From NCBI RefSeq assembly GCF_001719045.1, contig NZ_CP015423.1, positions 1,178,001 through 1,242,000 on the forward strand: a stretch of 64,000 nt of DNA, written 5' to 3'. This DNA comes from Paenibacillus polymyxa (GTDB lineage Bacteria; Bacillota; Bacilli; Paenibacillales; Paenibacillaceae). Made by a program: the position numbers and the translations under genes. Shown here piece after piece: positions 59,953 through 64,000 of this stretch (position 1 is the stretch's first letter; each line of letters begins with the position of its first letter). The notes under the pieces were generated by a model, which made no database searches, had not been told where the DNA came from, and worked only from the letters and a program-made list of their open reading frames with translations.

Positions 59953-60534
59953 CTAGCTCATGCTTCGTCCCAACTGCTCCACCTTGCTCAGCCAATCGTT
60001 GCGCTGCTGATCCGATAATTTATTCATGAGATCAATCGCAGTAGAATGCACTGGTTTGACACCACATAGATGCAGCGTGGAATCCTTCATCATTCGATGC
60101 CCAGGCTGTCCCTGGAAAAATCGGTAGTACCAGTGTGGACCGTCCATCGTTGTAATGAGGCGGGCCGTTCTTCCTTTTAGAAGCTTGTCAGGCATGGGCT
60201 TTCCTTTTTGATACTTAAACGCAAATCCCGGCATAAAGGTACGGTCAATGAATCCTTTCATTAATGCAGGCAAGCTGCCCCACCAGATCGGAAAGACAAA
60301 AACGAGATGTTCTGCCCATTTAATCGACTCCTGTGCTTGAATCAAATCAGGCTCCAGCGGCAATTTATTACGATATCCACCTAATAGATTTGGATTAAAA
60401 TCAAGCTCGGATAGCTGCAACAAACGAACCTCTGCCCCTGCAGCCTTCGCCCCTTTTACATAGGATTGAGCCAACGCTTCTCCATAACTGCCAGCGACAG
60501 GATTCCCTTGAATTACCAATATTTTTTTAGACAT
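59953..60534 (-). CDS. NAD(P)H:quinone oxidoreductase, flavodoxin-like fold
   Basis: 193 residues from ATG 60534 (AGGA about 10 bases upstream); an extension to 60555 is less likely. KKILVIQGNPVAGSYGEALA is the FMN/FAD-binding start, and VFVFPIWWGSLPALMKGFIDR is the NQO1/MdaB-type signature, followed by GPHWYYRFFQG. It transfers two electrons from NAD(P)H to quinones, avoiding radicals. It lies 73 bases downstream of a TetR regulator on the same strand; the gap contains an AGTTAG-N6-CTAACT inverted repeat. Confidence 0.9.
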   Translation of the reverse strand: MSKKILVIQGNPVAGSYGEALAQSYVKGAKAAGAEVRLLQLSELDFNPNLLGGYRNKLPLEPDLIQAQESIKWAEHLVFVFPIWWGSLPALMKGFIDRTFMPGFAFKYQKGKPMPDKLLKGRTARLITTMDGPHWYYRFFQGQPGHRMMKDSTLHLCGVKPVHSTAIDLMNKLSDQQRNDWLSKVEQLGRSMS

Positions 60535-60566
60535 ATAAACCATTCCTACCTTCATATTATGTTTTT

Positions 60567-60584
60567 AGTTAGAAAACACTAACT
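60567..60584. promoter_or_regulatory. Candidate TetR operator
   Basis: AGTTAG-aaaaca-CTAACT, an inverted repeat 32 bases before the quinone reductase ATG. Related half-sites (ACTAACTAA) appear just upstream of the tetR start near 61213-61221. Confidence 0.55.
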
Positions 60585-60607
60585 TTATATTTAAAAAGAA
60601 AAGGTCA

Positions 60608-61192
60608 CTACTGACCTTTACTTAATAAAGCAGTTAAACGTTGTTTGACCTCTGTTGCAAATGGGACCAACTGCTGTGGAAGTTCACCTTCCAGGCTGGA
60701 CACGGACAAGCGTGTAATAGCTCCAATGATGAGCACACCGGATAGCTGAGCATCCTGCTTCGGCAGTTCACCTTGTTGAATCCCCTGTTCGATGAATTCA
60801 GTCAACGCCTCCAGCGGCTGACGCACATTCTGGCTCTGGCTTGCTTCAACATACAGCTCATGATGCTGTGATAGTAGAAGCAAGCCATACTGGTCCTCAT
60901 CATGCATATTCAGCACTTCATCCACCAGTTGATGGAAACGACTGACGAAGCTCCCACTCTGCTTGCGATAGAAGTCAATTAATGTGGTGTAGCTATTGCA
61001 ATATTGCCCGAATACTTCCAAAGCCATCGCATCTTTACTCTTAAAATGCTTATAAATCGCGGCATCCGTCACACCGGCAGCCTCTCCAATTTCTTTGACC
61101 GAAATCCCGTCAATTCCTTTGGTTGCAAATAAGCACATCGCTGCCTGCAGAATATCTTTCTTTTTGCTGTCTATATGTGTTTTCTTATTCAT
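60608..61192 (-). CDS. TetR-family repressor
   Basis: 194 residues. N-terminal helix-turn-helix 'IDGISVKEIGEAAGVTDAAIYKHFKSKDAM' begins near residue 28 (ISVKEIGEAAGVTDAAIYKH is the core). The C-terminal ligand and dimer domain is helical. Upstream of the quinone reductase on the same strand, so autoregulated control of a two-gene detoxification unit is likely. The inducer is probably a quinone or other electrophile. Confidence 0.92.
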   Translation of the reverse strand: MNKKTHIDSKKKDILQAAMCLFATKGIDGISVKEIGEAAGVTDAAIYKHFKSKDAMALEVFGQYCNSYTTLIDFYRKQSGSFVSRFHQLVDEVLNMHDEDQYGLLLLSQHHELYVEASQSQNVRQPLEALTEFIEQGIQQGELPKQDAQLSGVLIIGAITRLSVSSLEGELPQQLVPFATEVKQRLTALLSKGQ

Positions 61193-61390
61193 AAGCTTAT
61201 AGTAAGCGATAACTAACTAAAATGCAAATTATATTTATGCAGGCTCCTTCCCTCTTCATACCTTTATTTAAAATATATTGACTTTAACCTAATACACCAT
61301 GTTTTTATATGTGATTAATTATAAACACCTTAAATTATACGTGTATCACCCCATTTTATTCATATAAAATAGATATGTAACCGAATAAAA

Positions 61391-61657
61391 CGGGCGCTAG
61401 GACAGTTGGGACTAATTATGCTTGAGATGCACGCAGCCACCCAGCAGGGAAAAGACTCAGGCAATCTTGGCCTATGGAGCGACGAGCACATTTCACCGCT
61501 GCAAAAAAGTCGTGCAAGCCATCCATGACCAAGGCTCCAAAGTCGGTCTTCAGCTTTGGCATGTCGGATGCAAAGGCTCGTTGCCCCAAGAAACAGCTGT
61601 ATCTGCCTCTGGGTTGCCTCACCGCAAACCGTATCATCCACTGGATCGCACACTAAA
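61391..61657 (+). pseudogene. Fragment of an Old Yellow Enzyme (NADH:flavin oxidoreductase)
   Basis: Plus-strand pieces in two frames give RALGQLGLIMLEMHAATQQG, then LGLWSDEHISPLQ, and after a frameshift near 61506 VVQAIHDQGSKVGLQLWHVG and SASGLPHRKP. This follows the order of the YqjM/NamA-type TIM-barrel flavoenzymes from strand 2 onward. There is no start, and the rest is missing. A decayed gene, possibly once part of the adjacent redox-detoxification unit. Confidence 0.75.
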
Positions 61658-62476
61658 TTGGACAATTTCCACAATAATAGGTGTGCCGGAGAGAATTGCC
61701 TCTCCTTCGTTAAGGCGAATCGTCAGCGATTCAGGTGTCAGGCTATACAATGTGCTTTCTTGTATCATGCCGTTAATGTATAGATTGGCGTAACTGTTGC
61801 TTCCGACATTAAAACGCTGAAAGACCTCCTGTACACCATCTACAGAAAATTGATCTGCCATAATCGTGATTGAAGATTCAATTGTAGCAGGCGCAAAATA
61901 AAAATACCGCTCAGCTATGGGTATAATTTCAATATTTGAAATGTCAGCTGCCGGACCGGTTGGGCCTGTTATTCCTTGGGCGCCGGTAGGGCCCGCTATG
62001 CCCTGTGCTCCAGTAGGGCCAGATGCACCTGTTGCACCTGAACTACCTTGGACTCCAGCCGGACCTGGCACTCCTGGCGCTCCCCGTGTTCCTGCTGGAC
62101 CCTGTATTCCTGGTATTCCTTGGACTCCCGGTGCTCCCGCAGTTCCCGGTATGCCTTGCGCTCCTGCTAAACCTGGAATGCCTTGTACTCCGGTCAAACC
62201 AGTTTCACCCTGTAACCCTGTCAAACCGGGAATGCCTTGTGCTCCTGTCGAACCCGGAACACCTCGCTTTCCCGTCTGGCCCATTCTTTTCCTCCGCTTG
62301 ACAGGAATATTTCTACACCGCCGGTGCATGATTAGCTTTGGATGCTTTTTGGCATTGAACCTTGTTTTTGTTCTACCTTGGAATGAATAACTTGTTTTAC
62401 ACTTTTTACGTTTGTTGGTCTTGCAATGTACGGTTCTCTTTCCTTGCCTTCTTAGTGATGAATCGCGTCTCCTCAT
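61634..62476 (-). CDS. Collagen-like surface protein with DUF4183 domain
   Basis: About 280 residues. The start is uncertain: AAGGAGG abuts a GTG at 62491 and lies about 14 bases before ATG 62476. Residues about 1-65 are very basic (many Lys/Arg). Residues about 66-175 are about 37 uninterrupted G-x-y triplets (GIPGLTGLQGETGLTGVQGI is typical), forming a collagen triple helix. Residues about 185-280 are a DUF4183-type beta domain (YFYFAPATIESSITIMADQF to IPIIVEIVQF). Such proteins coat Bacillus and Paenibacillus spores, as BclA does. A second DUF4183 gene is convergent nearby. Confidence 0.85.
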   Translation of the reverse strand: MRRRDSSLRRQGKRTVHCKTNKRKKCKTSYSFQGRTKTRFNAKKHPKLIMHRRCRNIPVKRRKRMGQTGKRGVPGSTGAQGIPGLTGLQGETGLTGVQGIPGLAGAQGIPGTAGAPGVQGIPGIQGPAGTRGAPGVPGPAGVQGSSGATGASGPTGAQGIAGPTGAQGITGPTGPAADISNIEIIPIAERYFYFAPATIESSITIMADQFSVDGVQEVFQRFNVGSNSYANLYINGMIQESTLYSLTPESLTIRLNEGEAILSGTPIIVEIVQFSVRSSG

Positions 62477-62727
62477 ACCAGCCGTATGCACCTCCTTCTC
62501 TCATGCTATGTATTGTATGCACATCCCCCTTTAGGGTTTTAGGCATCTGTAGCATGCCGATTCCAAGTATTCGCTTCCATCTATATTTGTAGCAAAATAG
62601 GGCCTTCTCCATTTACCCTATTATTAATAGAAAGGTTAATATGCCGTTTCCAAATAGGTTGAAAAATCATTTATTGATTAAGAGCCAGCGAATGGCTCAT
62701 TACCAGTAAAGAAAGGAGATGAGAACT

Positions 62728-63141
62728 ATGCCAATCATAAAACCTGTGTTCACAGCAGTAGCTACAGCTCCAGTGTCAACAGGTGGTGCCGTAACCACGA
62801 CTATAGCCCCAGCCACGACTCGCTTTTTTGCAACCATTACAGCTGGAATGATCGGAGCAACAGTAACAACCGTTCCTGCTGCAAGTTTTGTAGATGACGC
62901 TGATGCTCCAGTTGTTGCTTTGCCAACATTAGCAGCTACGGATTCTTCTAATTATTATATTAACGGAGTTATTCAGCAGAGCTCCTTATTCACCCTAACC
63001 ACAGCAAGTTTGGTCATTGCCTCCGTAGATATTACACCAGGTGTCCCAGTTGTTATAGAAATAACAGATTTTAGCAGTACAACCTCCACCATATCAACTC
63101 AGCCCACCATCTCTGCCCCTACCGTAACGATTATCACTTAA
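62728..63141 (+). CDS. DUF4183-domain protein
   Basis: 137 residues from ATG 62728 (AAAGGAG 9 bases upstream). A Thr/Ala/Val-rich N-terminus (about 1-45) precedes a beta domain whose centre, SSNYYINGVIQQSSLFTLTT, parallels 'YANLYINGMIQESTLYSLTP' of the collagen-like protein, showing that both carry the same DUF4183 fold. The C-terminal tail repeats Thr/Ser/Ile (STISTQPTISAPTVTI). No signal peptide, as is usual for spore-surface proteins made in the mother cell. A partner of the collagen-like protein is likely. Confidence 0.82.
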   Translation: MPIIKPVFTAVATAPVSTGGAVTTTIAPATTRFFATITAGMIGATVTTVPAASFVDDADAPVVALPTLAATDSSNYYINGVIQQSSLFTLTTASLVIASVDITPGVPVVIEITDFSSTTSTISTQPTISAPTVTIIT

Positions 63142-63212
63142 GACGTTTCATTATTTTGATTCAAGATGGACTGAACGGTCATTCACGCTGTACATTACCC
63201 CATATAAGCTAG

Positions 63213-63252
63213 AAAAGACCGATTCAGATGTCGATATCTGAATCGGTCTTTT
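63213..63252. terminator. Bidirectional terminator between DUF4183 and cyclase genes
   Basis: AAAAGACCGATTCAGAT and AT-a-TCTGAATCGGTCTTTT around GTCG form a stem of more than 14 bp, between convergent genes. Confidence 0.9.
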
Positions 63253-63302
63253 AGTTCAAGATGATAATATTATCGTTTTATCAATGACTGAGTACTGTAT
63301 GG

Positions 63303-64000
63303 TTAAGGCAAAATAGCAAAGGAGCGCACCGGAAATCCGGGGGAATCCTGAATGCTCGGAACGATATTATATATAACCGCGCCCGTCGGGGGCAGCTTGT
63401 CCAAATTCGTCAGCACCTCAACTTGATAACGATCTTGCTCCAATATGTAATATTCCCCTGCCAGCTTGCCAGCATTGCGATAAGCTACAGAGGAATCAGT
63501 ATCTAGTGTTTCATGTCCAATGGCAGCTACATTCCGTTCTTCTACCAAAAAGCGTAGCGCTTCCAGCGACCAGCCCGGACAGTGTGCATCTCCAGCGTCG
63601 TCCTTGTTTGAGAAGGCATCTGAATCAGGCCAACGTTTGCTCCAATCACTGCGAAAAGCGACAAAGGACTGATCAGCAATGCGTCCATGCTCTTTCTCAA
63701 AGTCCAAAATATCCGCAACCGTAAGTTCATAGTCAGAATTGGCTGCAACGGCTGCTGAACGGTCAATGACAACTAGCGGCAAAACCAGTTCCTTCAACGA
63801 AAGCTCATGCAAGTAACGTTTGCCCTTCACAAAATGAACGGGTGCGTCAATATGAGTCCCATACTGACCGGGAAAGCAGTATTGTTTTACAAAAAAGCCA
63901 TCGTCGTGGGTAAACAGGGTATCCACCTGAACATTATCGAATACTGGAAAATGAGGGATTTCAGGATAAAAAGCGTGGGACAAATCTATCCACTCTTTTT
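63303..64000 (-). CDS. Cyclase-family (kynurenine formamidase-like) metal hydrolase, start outside the window
   Basis: The frame is open to the window edge (KEWIDLSHAFYPEIPHFPVF at the visible start), so the first codons lie beyond 64000. The family pattern is clear: 'DLSHAFYPEIPHFPVF', 'GQYGTHIDAPVHFVKGKRYL' with the H-x-D-x-P-x-H metal site, and 'GHETLDTDSS'. About 232 residues are visible, nearly full length. Members (PF04199) hydrolyse N-formylkynurenine, isatin or cyclic amides with zinc or manganese. The substrate is unknown. Confidence 0.85.
   Translation of the reverse strand, partial: KEWIDLSHAFYPEIPHFPVFDNVQVDTLFTHDDGFFVKQYCFPGQYGTHIDAPVHFVKGKRYLHELSLKELVLPLVVIDRSAAVAANSDYELTVADILDFEKEHGRIADQSFVAFRSDWSKRWPDSDAFSNKDDAGDAHCPGWSLEALRFLVEERNVAAIGHETLDTDSSVAYRNAGKLAGEYYILEQDRYQVEVLTNLDKLPPTGAVIYNIVPSIQDSPGFPVRSFAILP

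Noticed and set aside
62020..62290. Short tandem repeats as a possible CRISPR array
   Set aside because: The periodicity is 9 bases (G-x-y codons) and in frame; there are no spacer-repeat units. No CRISPR array was seen anywhere.
61917..62390. 157-codon plus-strand frame with Pro-Gly-like repeats
   Set aside because: The repeat pattern is the reverse complement of the G-x-y codons of the collagen-like gene.

Overview
The window looks like a chromosomal segment of a Paenibacillus, most likely of the P. polymyxa group. The reasons are an (R,R)-2,3-butanediol dehydrogenase that closely matches the P. polymyxa enzyme as I remember it, a 397-residue secreted GH5 endoglucanase, a GH46-type chitosanase, basic collagen-like and DUF4183 surface proteins, YesM/YesN-controlled sugar ABC transport, and Gram-positive AGGAGG ribosome binding sites. 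The species call is inference. I found no rRNA, tRNA, CRISPR array or insertion sequence.

Layout. 1-5.5 kb: edge of a secreted protein, an alkylation-repair operon (phosphoenolpyruvate mutase-like enzyme, adaA, ogt, a small gene), the chitosanase, a beta/gamma-crystallin-like protein and a 59-residue gene. 5.8-9.9 kb: arsR-MFS unit and an SDR/Atu4866 pair facing an AraC regulator. 9.9-15.2 kb: LacI regulator, lipoprotein, butanediol dehydrogenase, and a 664-codon open frame joining an AraC regulator to an iron-siderophore lipoprotein with a Fur box in the middle. 15.4-27.7 kb: mostly core genes (TerD-vWA, amino-acid permease, VanZ-RDD, nitroreductase/MarR, gdhA, thrC, tldE/tldD).

28-45.7 kb is an AT-rich accessory zone. 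It has a VgrG-like spike gene followed in the same frame by a nuclease-type toxin, immunity genes, an orphan toxin tail with its own immunity gene, and decayed gene tails. Two repeated elements tie it together: an upstream promoter/leader (three copies in the window) and a downstream terminator family (three copies). In the middle is a five-gene operon: a secreted small peptide, an SdpA-like protein, an SdpB-like HTTM protein fused to a DCC thiol-oxidoreductase domain, a beta-lactamase-fold serine hydrolase and a membrane M23 peptidase. It resembles the Bacillus SDP cannibalism-toxin locus but has a different peptide and new partners. I regard it as the best candidate for an undescribed system here.

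45.7-58.3 kb is sugar uptake and polysaccharide use: ABC importer with YesMN-type two-component system and a cre site, a Gfo/Idh/MocA oxidoreductase, a LacI-controlled UlaA-type PTS EIIC plus KdgF-like cupin with shared palindromic operators, and the cre-controlled GH5 cellulase. 58.5-64 kb: LysE exporter, small membrane protein behind the third leader copy, TetR/quinone-reductase pair, an Old-Yellow-Enzyme pseudogene, convergent collagen-like and DUF4183 genes, and the edge of a cyclase-family gene.

Starts were chosen from ribosome binding sites. Family names come from recognised motifs, not from searches.
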